Both the position numbers and the translations under genes were made by a program. Positions 11,380 to 24,476 of a stretch of DNA of 64,000 nucleotides are shown piece after piece. This DNA is from Flammula alnicola. Its lineage: Eukaryota; Basidiomycota; Agaricomycetes; Agaricales; Strophariaceae. Within the stretch, counting starts at the first letter, position 1; every line of letters begins with the position of its first letter. The stretch lies in assembly GCA_015499995.1 (NCBI GenBank), contig JADNRV010000011.1, positions 372,001-436,000 on the forward strand, written 5' to 3'. Below the pieces are notes generated by a model. That model ran no database searches. It had not been told where the DNA came from and worked only from the letters and a program-made list of their open reading frames with translations.

Positions 11380-12836
11380 ATGTGCGGCTCCAATAATCCC
11401 AAGAACATTACCGTCCTGGGTGCAGGTGTGCAGCCTAAATCTTCTCATGAACTTAAAGGTTTACAGATGATTCATAGGTGTAATTGGCTTAACTACCGCG
11501 CTGAAGATCCAACAGAAGGGAGGATACAAAGTGACAATTCTGGCTGAACAATTCCCGATTGACCCGAAAACAGTGAAGTATGCGAGTCTATCAGCAGTGC
11601 GTTTCATCCTTGAGGAAACTTTTCTAGAGCTTGATGGGTTTTTTTAGGGAGCTCATCATGTCAGCGTTGCTGGAGCTGAGATTTCACAGAGGAGTAAGTC
11701 AGAGTTATGGCCCTGCCTTTTGGCGAAGTTAAATTTCGAGATGATCACTCTAGATATTGACATCGAGACGTTCAACACGATGTGGGACTTGTCCTCCCCA
11801 AACGGGCCAGCCGAAGGATGCTTCATGCGCGTACCACAATCGGAATTCTACCGAGACGCTAGCAACTATGATACCCTTAAACTAATGCCCAACGTGCGTT
11901 CCTCTTCCTTCAATCATCGCCGTATAAAATACTATGCCATACACATCAGTTTGCAGAACTTCCCAAAAGCGCCCTGGTCCCGAATTCGGTCGCCGGAATA
12001 ACCTTCGACTCCGTAAACACCGACTCGCCCATATTCCTCAACTACCTCCTCTCGAATTTCCTCGCCAGCGGTGGTTCGATCCTCCGCGCTTCGGTGCTGC
12101 ACATCGATCAGGTTGTGGATGGAGGACCGGGCGCGTTTGACGATAGGGACATACCCTCAGGCCCACCGCCAGATGCCATCGTCGTGTGTCTGGGCCTGGG
12201 TGCGCGGTTCCTGGGTGGGGTAGAGGACAAGAACGTATACCCTGTGCGAGGACAGACGGTGTTACTCCGCGCGCCGTGGATAAAGTCTTGCATGTCGCTT
12301 AGCGGTGGTCCGTCCAAGATATGGACGTACGTTATTCCGAGGAGAAGTGGGGATGTTATTATTGGGGGGACATATGAGGCTAATGATTGGTAAGACGATG
12401 CCCTTCCGCCTTTCTCTCAAGTCAATACTAATGGTCGTGGTCGGTAAGGCATCCTCGACCAAGGCCAGAAACGACCAAGGATATTCTGACCCGCGTCTTG
12501 GAGATATGTCCGGACATCGCACCTCCAGAAATTCGTGCCCAACGCACTCCTACCATCGAGGACGTCGTTCCCATCATCGCCGAGGAGTCATGTGGCTTGA
12601 GGCCGTGCAGGAAGGGCGGACCAAGGCTGGAAGTTGAGTGGAGGGAAACGGCGTCACGAAGGATACCACTAATCCACAATTATGGGTGAGTGCGATTTAC
12701 CTGTTGAAGTTTTTGATTGGACAAGGGCTAACAGGGCTCGTTATTTAGGCACGGCGGGTTTGGGTATATTGCGTGTTATGGGTCGGCATCTGTTGCGTGT
12801 GCGCTTATGGAGCAGGCTCTTCTACAGGCACAATAG
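11380..12836 (+). CDS. D-amino-acid oxidase, tandem copy 3 (altered WAG motif)
   Basis: Third DAAO paralogue. The order is ITVLGAGVIGLTTALKIQ (with the same intron after the GAG), then KYASLSAGAHHV, VCLGLGARFLGGVED, RGQTVLLRAPW, TYVIPRRSGD, SCGLRPCRKGG, LIHNYGHGGFGY and CYGSASVACALME. In copies 1 and 2, and in the yeast enzyme, the first block reads (R/Q/P)WAGA; here Trp is replaced by Ser, next to FAD-contacting residues. The catalytic-region Arg of YVIPR is kept. All introns splice in frame, including TG|GTAAG after AND near 12391. It ends LLQAQ, with no SKL. It is probably functional, but its substrate range or FAD binding may differ from its sisters. Confidence 0.9.
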
Positions 12837-13492
12837 CTGTCCCTAGCAACATGTCATTGTTGGATGCAGGCAGATATATATCAAAGTCTATCGACCAGAA
12901 AATCTGCAAAACTCTCCTACAAACTTCAACGAGACGATGCAGCGTCCGTCATGACAAGACATGCAATCAGATCGATTTAAGAAAGGAGAGAGGGAAATGA
13001 TCCCGTCGTCATCGCTGTCGACTCCTGACAGAGGTTGGTCATATAATCGTAACAAAAAAAAACATGGGGGATATATGCAAAGTCTTGAGCTTGAGCCTGT
13101 ATTACAAAAAAAAAAAAAAGAGAGAAAGGGTACGTAGAAGGAGAAACGACAACAGGGGGTGGGGGTAGGAGTACGAGCTAACAAATATATCCACATATAA
13201 AAGAGAAATCGTAAAAGCCGATGCCGGAATACAGACAGACAGGACAGAAGCATGGTCGTAGAGTGGGATATGGTGGCAGATGGGGCACATAGGTGGGAAT
13301 TAGAGAGGAAGTGCATAGGTATGTCCATCGGCGAGTGTTGCCTCAAAAGTCCTCGCCTCTTACTTCATCCTATCGCATCTCGACATCGGCTGATTCATTG
13401 TGCGTGGATGCCTCGAAGCTGCTGTGCCCTACGGGAATTGAAGGACGTTGAGGCTTGTCTTTGCTTTCCTCCCTCTGCGTTATATCTCCAGG
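12837..13492. other. Convergent 3' ends of DAAO-3 and OSBP-related gene
   Basis: Tail-to-tail spacer with a homopolymer A run near 13107-13120 and other purine-rich tracts; no gene seen. Confidence 0.5.
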
Positions 13493-15442
13493 TCAAGCAG
13501 CCAAATCTGCTTTGGGGTCAATGCCTTCTATGCAATAGGAGGTCTCCTCCTTCAACTCGTCATCAACTGCGGAGATGCCGTCCTGGGTCAACGCAGCGTA
13601 GCCCTTATCCAGGTCCTTGTCGAAATAACGTGGGACGAACCTAGAAGAGTAGAAAGAAAGAGAAGGGTGGCAGTTAGTAAGTTGTGTTAACTGGGCAACA
13701 AACGGAACACGCACTCGATGCCTTTCCGCTTCCTCTCCGCAGCCTCGTCCCTCTGCCTCTGCTCAATCGTCACCTTCTCCTTCGTCGCCTCCGAGAACTC
13801 CTTCTTGACCAGGTTCTCAGTCACATTCTCCCACAGCTTGCGGCTCTCGCGTGGGTGCTGCTTCGCCAGCGGACGCACAGTCTTGGGCATGACAGACAAA
13901 ATGGAAAGATCGATCAGCGTCATCCACTCCTCGTCCGACGAGGCGATGTCCGCCTTGGAGTACGACGCCGCAGGGATGCTGGGTGTGGGCAGCTGGACAT
14001 GCGATGGGCTCGGGGAGGACGACGTGGAGCGCGTGACCCCGTTGTGGTCCACAGGAGGGTACGACCCCGTCCCAACGCGTTTCCAGCGCATCCGCCCTCT
14101 CCAGGACCCGTCGAACACCGCGACGATTCGGTCTTTCGGTATGTGTTTCACCTTTGTCCAGTCTGCGCAGTGATTCATGTCTGATTCGAATACCGTATGG
14201 ATCACACCCTCCACCAAGAAATGTGCACGACCCAGCCATGACTGCAGCAACAAATGTCAGTGTTATATATACTGTCCTGAGTGATGGAAAGTACCTCTTC
14301 TTTATATTCGATGATAGTCCTGAACTTGTGGCCTGGCTTCCCGCCCTCGCATGTGATTATCGTCGACTCGCTGACCGTCACATAAAAGCTACCTCTCAGG
14401 ATCCCATTCACGGACGCCACAGGATGTGTGACATGGTATCGCTCGCCTTCTCCATGGCCTCCGGTGAGATTGATAAAGATGCCTTGGTTGAACTGCCCAG
14501 GAGCCACTCGAAGCGTCGTACCAGAAACCTTGGCCGATATCTGATCAACACCTGACATCTCGATTGAACGACTGGGGCAGGATGCAAAGTAGGCAGACAC
14601 GGGCGGGTGGTGAGATACTTGTTCCGTCAGGTAGACGACCCGGACGGATCCAATGTTCACAGGGGTCGATGTATTGTTGGAGAGGCTCAGGTTGGATACC
14701 TGAGCCGCAAGGTTCTCATCAGCGAGTTGTTGTGGAGACGTCGCGGCGGTCGATGGGCTCTTGCGCTTCGAGAATGAGCTGATGCCACTCGTCGTGCTCT
14801 TTGAGCTCTTGACGCTCGCAGATTCTGATGCATAGGTCTCGTTCAAGGACGGCCTCTGCGGGTCCGTGTCATGGTTCCTATACGGTGCAGGCACAACATC
14901 CCAGTGTGCTCGGAAATGCTCTCCAAGGACTGAATTGTATGGCTTGCAGACTTTCCCGTGCTAAGGTGGGAACGACGTTGAGTGTCAGCGAAATAGACCA
15001 ATGTAGCAGAGACGCAACTACAAATTTGAGGTCTTTCGTGAAAGCAAAGCGCAAGACGGAGATCATACGCATGAATGGGTCATCGGAATCGTTGATACTA
15101 TGAAATGAGATGAACATGGGTTCCAAAAACCACCAACTTGAGACGTACCCTGCAAAACGTCCGGCCGATCTAAATAATTCCAGTACTCAAGATTGGGTAT
15201 AGGCTCCAGTAACGAAGCTGGCAATGAAAGACGCCTGTTACCAGGTCGTCGTCAGCCTTGAACATTGATTTCACGATGCAGACCCACATTGCAGCAATAT
15301 CCTTCACACCTAGGCACTTCTTTACGAGCTGTACAATCATCTTTATCTTTCCTCCCTCACCCGTGTCCCCTGAGTCTGGCACCGAGATCGCTGGTCCTTG
15401 TGCATCGTCGTCAACGGGTGTGTCGTGGTCCGTCGTGCTCAT
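13493..15442 (-). CDS. Oxysterol-binding protein-related protein (short ORP, no PH domain)
   Basis: Lipid-transfer protein of the OSBP/ORP/Osh family, which moves sterols or phosphoinositides/phosphatidylserine between membranes at contact sites. Reading from 15442 down, there is a Ser/Asp-rich start, then a hydrophobic helix (IVQLVKKCLGVKDIAAM). Next come LEPIPNLEYWNYLDRPD, DPFMRMISVLRFAFTKDLKF, GKVCKPYNSVLGEHFRAHWD, and the family signature EQVSHHPPVSAY. A Ser-rich insert of about 70 residues lies between these last two. C-terminal blocks are KVSGTTLRVAPGQF, GILRGSFYVTVSES, GRAHFLVEGVIH, ADWTKVKHIPKDRIVAVFDGSW, and a charged helix (EQRQRDEAAERKRKGIE) before PRYF. No PH or ankyrin domain is present. 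Introns splice in frame, and the stop is at 13493-13495. Confidence 0.92.
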
Positions 15443-16732
15443 ACTTGAGGCTCAAAAGAAGAAGAAAGAACTAAAAGAAAGAGATACGAGGCCGGCGGTG
15501 ATGAACGTTGACAAGAAAGCCACGAACGTGGACGTCGGTATATAAGGTTGACGGCCCCATATATGGTTTGACCCTTTTCTTCCTTCCCCCCATGTGAATT
15601 TACTTTGTTTGCAGCCCACGCAGTACAACACCTGAATCACGGTGAGTCTTCTCTACGCAGTCTTCAGTTTACAAAATATTATGTGTTGGAAATCTAGATA
15701 AACCCCTCATCGCCCTGTGTGCGCTATACAAGGCTGTATACCTTGGCGGGACGGGCTTACGTATACCCTTGGATGGCTTACCCCATCGGTGGGATCTAAT
15801 TCTGGTTCTCAGAAAACATACATACTCCATTGCCAATGCAGTTCACTTCCATGTCAAGGATGCCATCGAGGTACCTTCTTCGAGTCCCAAGTGAAAATCT
15901 TTCTTGATCTGTGAAAGGGAACAAAGAGGCGCCGGTACTAGGGAACAACAATCTGCAAGGACGATATCAGCCGATGAACCTGTCCAACCTGTCCACCCGC
16001 ACCGGATTCAAAGAACAGGGAACCCACGACTCGACAATTTTCATCAGCATCAGCCTCCATGGCATTTTAATTTAGTAACGAGATAGTGTGATGATACACG
16101 CCGCCGACCTATCTTTCGACTCGCCTTGAGGATTTCATTCTCAATCAGCGCAGTACGACGCATACACCTCAGGCCTCAGGACCTACTCTCCTATGGAGGA
16201 GTCTCCGAGACGAGTTCTCTGCCAACCACGGCCGAGATCCTTGGCCTCCAGCTTTATTCTTCCACCGGAGTCTTTGATGAACACCAGCACCAAATATACC
16301 TGCGCTATTTCAGTGCAAGAATTCGAAGCTATTCGAAAGCATCGGCTTTACGGTACCATAAAATGATATTTCCATGAGTGAATTCATAGAAGTCTGCTTG
16401 AAAGTGCAACTTGGATGAATAAGTGACACGGATGATCACATTGTCGACTCCCATCGAAGTAATCTTTTGAGATGACAGGAGGTGTTCGAATACAACCTCG
16501 GTTCTTATGGAAGGTGATTTGAGCTAATGTGAAAGCAGGATTATTTCTGTAATTCTCAAGTGATGGACACCACACATAAGCTGAGGTTCGTCATCTTCAA
16601 GAGGAGACGGCGAGTTCAAGTTTAAGGGGTGCAACAGTGGCATTTTTTTTTTACACACAACACGAGTACAGTACATGCAAGATCAAACCCTTATAGGGCT
16701 GAACTGAAAGAATAGGTAGACACGTAGGCGTC
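15443..16732. other. Intergenic, promoter of OSBP-related gene
   Basis: About 1.3 kb between two minus-strand genes. Short open frames without coding character; a T run near 16645-16655. No RNA gene or repeat recognised. Confidence 0.45.
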
Positions 16733-18184
16733 TTATGAAGCCGCGTACACCCAATGGTCGCTCGGCTTCGAACCCTGCTCTTTCAAGAAATTCACAGCCA
16801 TCTTGGCGCTCAGCAACAGCTGGCCCTCGGGCTGCACGACCGCATCTCCATCTTTGATCTCCTCATCCATGCTCAGTCCTGCTGATTTCAGGATCTTCAG
16901 CACGCCCTCGTCCGTGCGCACAATCTCGCCCTCGCGCGCTTCTTCGGCCCACCACTCTGTCGCGCGAGCGTGTATCGACGACGCGTCCTTGGAGTCTGAG
17001 GCCGAACCAGGCGAGTCGGACTGCGACCGCATCACCGCCGCGTGCGTGTATTCAGCAGATGCAATGTCGGCACTAGATGCTGCAGTGTCTGCATCGTCAT
17101 CGACGATGTCTGGCTAAGCGTGGCGTTGGCCGGTATCGCTGGGTTTTGGCCTTGCATTTGGAATTGGGCTGGAGGCAAGTTGGCGTGCTGTGCCTCTGGA
17201 GACGGAATGAAGGCGCCTAGGATGGGGAGCGGTGCAGACCGAGGGACGGAAGGATGCTGGTGATGAGTGGGAGAAGGAGGAAGAGGGTGTGCCGAAATTG
17301 GACGAAGATGTCGTGCCACTATGGGTGTTCATTAACATGGCTGCCTTTGAGGAAGGAAAGACTTACCATTGTCACATTGTGGTTCGGAGACGAAATAGTT
17401 GGAATTATTATTGATGTTGTGAGAGTCCAGTATGCCTCTGTCATGAGAGCTGCAAGGAGGGCACCGAGTCCGAGAGGTCGAAAGTGTGCCGTCGATGACT
17501 TTGGAAGCGTCAGAAGCTGTTCAGTCGCGTCATGAAGGAATAAACATTCAAGGTAAAGGCTTGAGAAATTAAGAAACGTACCCCGACGAATGCAATCTCC
17601 CGTATGTATTCCAATAAAGGAGCAGGAAACGCGTACAGAGCAAAATCATCGTACGATTGGCAGTACGAGCATGTAGTTAAAACGTGGTGTCCGAAGCTAC
17701 GTGCGTGTTAGCTTCGTGGTGGCGTACAGCAGTTGAATCACGTACCGGACGTATAGCGACCTCAAATCCGACAGCCCCATGCGTTTTAGCAGGGTATTCA
17801 AATGCGGTGGCACATTCTGTTCACCACCAAAGTTCTCCGCCAACTTTGCGCGTAAATACTCTGGGGGAACGTCCAAACCGAATCCGAGCGCCTTGAAGAT
17901 ATTCTGAGGTGGCGAAACCAGTAAACCATGGAGCATGTACAGCGTGTGCACCAGTATGAGGATGGCTATGGCTTGTTCTTTCCGCGTTTTGGTAGATTTC
18001 TCGTTGAAAATGGCGCGAATGTTCGGTATAGCCATGGTGTGGCAATCACCAGACAGATCGCAACGTAGGTGTCCAATGAGACTGCGGTAATTCCATGCTT
18101 GAAGAGATGGTTGCAGGTCCGGGCAAAGGAGTTACACGTCGTCAATTGGTCAAAAGGAGAGGTGTCGTGTCCTGCAAGAACCAA
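16733..18184 (-). CDS. Multi-spanning membrane protein of unknown function, frame-disrupted
   Basis: The family is not named with confidence. Reading from about 18180 down, HGITAVSLDTYVAICLVIATPWLYR is a membrane segment. It is followed, after an apparent frame switch near 18010, by RKEQAIAILILVHTLYMLHG (second segment), PPQNIFKALGFGLDVPPEYL, HLNTLLKRMGLSDLRSLYVR, and across an intron HHVLTTCSYCQSYDDFALYAF. Later pieces are FRPLGLGALLAALMTEAYW and FRHTLFLLLPLITSILPSL (further hydrophobic segments). The last exon is an acidic C-terminal part (DEEIKDGDAVVQPEGQLLLS) ending at 16733. A second frame switch lies near 17230. Both switches lack splice sites. The exact exon set is uncertain; indels or decay are possible. 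Confidence 0.6.
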
Positions 18185-18341
18185 CCATAGCTGAGTTCAA
18201 GGTTGGAGAAGGGTGAGAAATAGAACGGAAAGTCCGAACTGATCATTTGACCCTTGGATAATTTACAAGGTGATTAAAAAGGCGTAGAACGTATAACATT
18301 GATCATAAATAAAGGGGTTTCACTGGCAGAGAAGCAAAAAG

Positions 18342-18424
18342 TGGTCCAATCCAGGATCGAACTGGAGACCTTCTGTGTGGCTTACAATGTAAGACAGAAA
18401 TCATAACCACTAGACCATTGGACC
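18342..18424 (-). tRNA. tRNA-Val (anticodon UAC) with a 10-nt intron
   Basis: On the minus strand the 7-bp acceptor stem is GGTCCAA/TTGGACC with discriminator A. The D region is TGGTCTAGTGGTTATGAT. The anticodon stem is TCTGT/ACAGA. The loop is CTTACA plus C with a 10-nt insertion after position 37 (plus-strand 18378-18387). The T arm is TCCAG-TTCGATC-CTGGA. The anticodon TAC is at plus-strand 18389-18391. Removing the insertion leaves 73 nt before CCA addition. The sequence resembles other fungal valine tRNAs. Confidence 0.88.
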
Positions 18425-19177
18425 GCGATATTTGATTTGCCTTGAATATTCTTGGAGCTTGGTTTGTCTTTTGGCCATCAGAAAGTTGGGACTCCTCACC
18501 TCGAATCTTCGGCTCTGCTCAAACACCACCAAAAAGGCCGCGATGTGAGGCCCACTCGTCGTGCGAGTACTAGGACCCCTGATAATGGGGACCCAGATTT
18601 TAGATTTTTGTGCGGACAAAAAGATACCAGACTTTCTGAGACAGTCTAAGCTCGGGTTTGAATTCGAAGGTTCAACAAGTTTCCCATCAATCCAAATAAA
18701 ACCAGACCTCAAGTCTCGAAGGTCATTGCAATGAGACTATGATGGCCTCCCCACCCATTAGCAGGGGTCCTTGGGTACTGAAGACTCGAAAAGGATCTCC
18801 CTTCCAAGAATAGCTGATTTTTTGTTCGCGTTTCCTGATAGAGCGCGATGAGTTACAGATTCGGGGACTTGTGGGAAAACGAGATGTTGGCCGGTGCCTT
18901 CTCTCGACTGCCGCTCTCTTTTGTTGCTTTATACCTCGTGGTAGTGCCATAGTGCCCAATCTAACGACCGCGACAGCGGTGGTGCCGTGGGCTTCGTTTG
19001 GAGCCTGTTCTTTACTGCCATACTCCACTGAAGGCCCTTTTCAGTCCTTGTGCGGGGCTGCATAATTCCAGATACAGTATACTACGGAGGACTCGGCAAA
19101 CGGGTTGCATAAATTCCCATGAGCAGAGGGGCTTATACATCTCTTTTCGTGGTCGCTTCCTTCTTCGCTGAAGGGCA
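18425..19177. other. Intergenic, no supported gene
   Basis: About 750 bases between the tRNA and the cell-surface protein gene. A minus-strand open frame of about 100 codons (18410-18712) has no recognisable features and overlaps the tRNA, so it is not called. Confidence 0.45.
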
Positions 19178-20852
19178 ATGGCTATCCACGATGCTCTTCT
19201 GGCGAGACAAGGTGTGTGTTTCCCTACATACTCAGCAGCTTGAAGGCTCACTCGATGAATGTAGGAACACCGACTAGCCCTGGCGTTATCATACCGACCC
19301 CTAGTCTTGTTTTCATCACCCTTCCACAGGCTATCACCTGCACATCCCTTGACATATCGTGGTTCTACAATGGCGCCGATGGTTCCTTCACATTCGTTGC
19401 AACCAACGTCGGCGTCCCACAAGACGTTCCGAACCATCTCTGACGCCATCCTCATCGAGCACACGGCATAACACCAACTATGTTGTCCGTGCGGTACCGA
19501 CTGGGGTAACTCAACCGACCCCGCTTGTGACTGCCCTTGTGGCGACAAACGTCGAACCGTACAACATGGAATATACTTGGCCTGCGGTCGATATTGCTCA
19601 AGGATGGTATATTCTCAATGCATCCATGTCATCCATGTCGTATAGTACAACCTCCTCTCCATTTTTTGTCCACAACGGCACCGATACTTCATGCTTTACC
19701 TCCAATTCCGGCACCAGTTCCACGAGTGCGACGCCGACTGGTTCCCAACCCTCTTCATCCAGCCCATCGACACCGTTGCCAAGCATCAGCCTTCCTCAGA
19801 GTGCATCATCATCATCAACCAACCTGGGTGTAATTATAGGTGTCAGCATCGGAGCGGTTGCTCTAGTGGCCGCCGTATTCTCATTATGGCTTTGCTTCTA
19901 CCGTAAGAGAAATCCTGCCGTCTCGGGAGGAGGCTCGCATGGTTTCCGCCAATGGAATGGTTTGAGTTCTACCGATTCGAGGGGAGGTTTGATGGGTCAT
20001 ACCAGTAAAAATTATGCCGCCGGTCGGTCGGGGCGATATCCACACGCAGAGTCCGTTGGCACCATCCCAGTGTCAGCCTCAGAAGAAGCTGTGGCCATTG
20101 GGGCGGAGAAAAGTTCAATTCACAGCCAGTTCGGGGATACCAGCCCGTTCGATGACCGTCCTGGAGTGGCACTGGCCGCACTACCTGTTCTGCAGCATCA
20201 GTCAGCGCGGTCAAAACCCACTGGAGTGTCTCGAACTTATTCGACATCCTCCTCGATCTCAAATGAATTCGGAGCGCCTCCCGCCAGGCGACCGTCTGTT
20301 CCCGATTCAATTACGGGAAGGCAGTCGATCGATTCTACAACCTACCCTCCCAGCTCTCCAATCTCATCTAACCTGAGGGCTTCATCTCAATTTATTCCAA
20401 ACTCTATGTCCCGCTCTCACTCCGTCAGTACGTCAGCCACTATGACGCACACTGCACACATGAGTGCCTCGACATCATCGCATGCTGGCCTCGCACCGTC
20501 GCCATCACCCCAGCCTGATGCTGACTATGCCCGCAGCCCTACAAGCCCTCCAGCGATGCCACGAAGCAGGCGAACCGGCAATCGTTCGGGGCGAGGAAGC
20601 GCAAGCCGGTGCCCGCGTACGATCCCAACGCCGAACCGACGTCGCCGTCGCCTGTGCCACCGCTGCCATCCTCGTCCTCGTCCCCGTTCCACCCCCTTCT
20701 CCCGTTCCTGGCCATACACCTCATTACGCCACCCGCAGCCAGGCTGGCCAAGACCAAAGCCAGCCAGACTTGCACCACAAGAGCAGTTTCGGTCCAGGCG
20801 GGATTGAGGGAAAACCCTACATTACCTGATCCCAGACATGCCGATGCCTTGA
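19178..20852 (+). CDS. Single-pass cell-surface/membrane protein, frame-disrupted
   Basis: Matches a common basidiomycete architecture, not a named protein. A short N-terminus is followed by an ectodomain (VIIPTPSLVFITLPQAITC, WFYNGADGSFTFVATNVG, EYTWPAVDIAQGWYILNAS), a Ser/Thr-rich linker, one membrane span (VIIGVSIGAVALVAAVFSLWL, near 19830-19895) followed by Arg/Lys (FYRKRN), and a long Ser-rich cytoplasmic tail. Near the C-terminus RKRKPVPAYDPNAEP and later LHYLIPDMPMP are read in different frames. Changes of frame without splice sites occur near 19440-19480, 20590 and 20810. The piece between about 19480 and 20590 is one clean frame. A role in wall sensing or adhesion is only a guess. 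The stop at 20850-20852 assumes the last frame. Confidence 0.6.
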
Positions 20853-23800
20853 AGGACTAACCTCTGTTACATATATTTTTTTTGCTTCTTTTCGTTTGAC
20901 ATTCTTGCTGCAGCGACCGTCGCCGAGTGACTCTGGAGTCGAGGCGGAGGTATTTTCTTGAACGGTGGCGAGTCTGGGGAGAGGAAGGTGGCAATGGTCA
21001 GGATAAGGGAGTTCGCAAGTGGCGGCCCTGAGCAAGAATGTCTGACGCAACCTAGGCTTATTCGACAGCTACGGCATGCCAACCGTCAGTAGCTTCATGT
21101 GTCTCGCGACATATTCTGATTTTATGTCGTATACATTTACTCTTTTTTATTTTTGACTTTACGGTTAGTTTTACTTATGTATGCTTTGTTTACGTTAACG
21201 TTGTCGTTCAAGTAAGTACTCGGAAATGCATTGACACTGATACAACATCCACATCGAGCAAATGAGAGTCGATTCGTTAAGGTAGGTTCAATAGCTCTAC
21301 TTACAGTAAGGATCTATTGAATTCCAAAACATCAGGCTTATCTACGGCTAGTTTATCTGACCTAAAGGTTACTGCGCTTCATACTTATTTGCTTATCTTT
21401 TTGACATGCCGACCTCGCCTCCCTCATCCCTTGATGATCAATGTTCCCGTTTGTTGTGGTGGACCACTGTCACCACTCTTATCTATCTACCCTCACGAAG
21501 ACCCCGGCAAAAGCCGGGCCTCACGACGGTCCAACTTCGAAGTCCGAACATCCCACAAATTCTTGACTCTGCCCACTTCTTTCTGGACTTGACCGTGTTT
21601 TTCGAGGCCTAGGTGTTTCAATTCCGGCTCGAAGGGCTGCATCCTTATCACGAACTGTTCTTCTCGATAAACGCCCCCACCGTGGCAAACTGATTGCATA
21701 TCTGCTCGAACCTGATTCTCGACAATGTCTAAACGTCAGACGGTATCGATTGCGCGTGTATTATCTGGATCCCGGGAATTTACCTCGTGCGAGAAAGTTT
21801 CCGAGGATGAGACTCAGGCGACGCACCGTGGCAGCAGAGGATCTCCGCCTGTTCTTTTAAATGTATTCGTATACTCCGTGCCAGACCCCAGCGGCAGCTC
21901 CATCGATAACGTATCCCCCTGCCTGTCCTCCCGCATCAACATAGAGCTTAAGACATTAAACGACTCCAGCTGGCAGCTACTATGTCTGACTCCCTACCTT
22001 TGGCAAGAGCTCTGGACTTTCTAGGCTGCTGATTCGGATACTCGCCGTCATTATCGCGAACTTGAATTATTCCGAATCACGATTGTGGGCATGCAAATCC
22101 GAGGCGAAATGAAGCATGTGTTTATGTCCTAGGTCATGCAGATACACTTATCTGGACTTGGACGCACAGTAGGCATTCTGTGGCCAGTACCGCCATCATT
22201 TATTTCATCCCAACCTACTACTCCCTCTATTTCTTAGAACGGGCAAGTCACGCGCCCCGTGCCCTGGACATGTGATACTAATTCGAATACGGTCGAAGAC
22301 CGCGGCATGCCCTTGGTGGACTGCTACCCCACGCATCGTTTCTCATTCGTCGTAATTCCCCACACCTCGACGCCTTTTTTATACCATTCTTCGACTAAGC
22401 GAAGTCGGATATAATCGGAATAGCCGGGGAACTTGCTACATATGAAAATAGCTCCCTTTACCTCGGAAGCTAGTTAGTGACGCGGAGCACGAAACCACCT
22501 CGGATACGATCCAACTCCGGCTAAGTGAGGGAATATCTAGTTATTCTCGATATCTTTCTCTGACGGGATGGCGTACCGTCACTCCGAATGCTCACCCCTG
22601 CTCACCCCCTTTGGACCTCTATGAGATCATATGATGCAAACATTACTCCGAAGGCACGTTTGAAGGCTATATAGCCTCCCATCGGGTGGAACTTACCTTC
22701 TTACTATGGTCTACCATCTCACCTCCGAGTCCGACATATGTTGGAAATTGCTGTTATGATTGACTTTATTGAAAAGGAGATATTGACGGCAAACTCGGTA
22801 TGCATTGCAAACCTACACCCGATTGGCCGTTGTCCAAAACAGATTCTCCAGTATAGCGTCCGCCCGCCGGTTGATGCACGGTGTCATAGACATACGGACT
22901 GGACGTCTTTGCCACCTGACGGTCCGAGAATCTCTGTCTGTCTCTCCAGTTATGGACTTCTGTAGACCTGCCGCCTGTTCGTGATTTCGCGGCAGCCAGT
23001 GGCGACATAGTCTCGAACAATGCCTACTCTCCTTGTATCTTCATGAAGCTTCTCTGCCCCTGTATCGATCTCTGATTTCGTTTCTTCCCTTCTTAATGCT
23101 TGCCTTATTATCTGCTCTGAAACTGGTCTTGTCCTTCAATTGAGAACTTAGTCCATCGCATTTGGCGTATAAATCCAGACTTCTAAGGCAATCCCTCCGG
23201 AGGCCTCAGGCCTGTATGTGGTTTGCTGTCCGCGAGCCCGGCCGAATCTTGACTATTTTTGTATTGGTACACGTTCGTAAGCAACTCGATCGATGGTCAG
23301 GTCGATACTCACCTCCCCGTTTTTATTGCCTTGAGGCATTGAGATGCTATTGCAGAGGTCCTTGGTTTCTGATGCCGGTGTTTAAAAGTTATGTTAATGA
23401 CAAAGGGCGTTAAGTTCCGCTTCAAGAAGGAACACTTATTATCTGCTCAAGGCGCCATTTTCCTCAGCATTCGCAATATCAAGGTAATGTCTACATCATT
23501 TGGCGTCGTTCAAGGTATGCAAACCTCATCTACCACAGGCTCTTCCTGGAGGTATTTGTGACCTGCATAAATTCGTTTTGATTTTCAGGATGTTCTAGAC
23601 TTTGATCACTGAAGAACGTGAACGTTCGAAACCCCAAGCACAATTTCAAATGGTCTTTTATCCGGACTCGATTGTGATCATTAATTCCATGATCCATGAA
23701 AGTCCGTCAACATCGCGCTTGTATGAAATCAAATTTATAGTATTCTTCGTGAGTTTGGTTCGACTGTGTTTCCATTGCCCGCTTCATGGAACTGATTAAA

Positions 23801-24476
23801 CTCTCCCCGGACAACGGGTTTAAACGTAAAAGGTGACGGCATGGCGTTTCCTGTCAAAGTTAATATTTTAGCAGTGACGCAAAAAGGCAAGGGAGACCGC
23901 AGGGCCTTGCGTGACCTTACGTGTGCACCTCGTTGTGCACTCCTTTCCGTTTGTAGTCCCTTTGACCGGCTCCTCATACTCGGGGTGTCCTGCTGACCTC
24001 CGATTGTACTCTCACATGATCTTGCTAACAACTGGGAAAAGTACCCCAGTCACACTACAGGGGAAATTGAGTGGTAATGAATCGCAAACAGTAAGTAGCA
24101 GTGGGAACTCCTCGTTCCATTAAACAGAATCGCCTCCATATACATATTCAGTTCGATCGAGGCCAATCGGAGTCTTCAAATGGAGAAGTCTACGACTAGA
24201 TAAGTTCGATGGTCAGGAAGCAATATCACCCAGCTCAACGCTGAGGCAATACCGCCTCAGGATGTCCGATAAACCGACGCCAACTATCGAAGAAGCAGGG
24301 GTTTCTCTCCCTCGGGAGAAATCCTTCTGATACAATTCCCAGAGGCCAAATTAAATTGAGAGGCCGTAGTCGATGGTGGAGATAATTTAATATTCTACGC
24401 GTAAAATTAGTGTGGGAGTGGAGGTCCATAGTGTCGCACAAGGATATACAAGTGTCACGACCAGCCGCCTGGAATT
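20853..24476. other. Gene-poor region
   Basis: About 3.6 kb with only short, overlapping open frames lacking coding character. A TATA-like CTATATAG lies near 22668. I could not find long terminal repeats, inverted repeats or transposase motifs by eye. It may hold old, degraded transposable elements. Confidence 0.4.
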
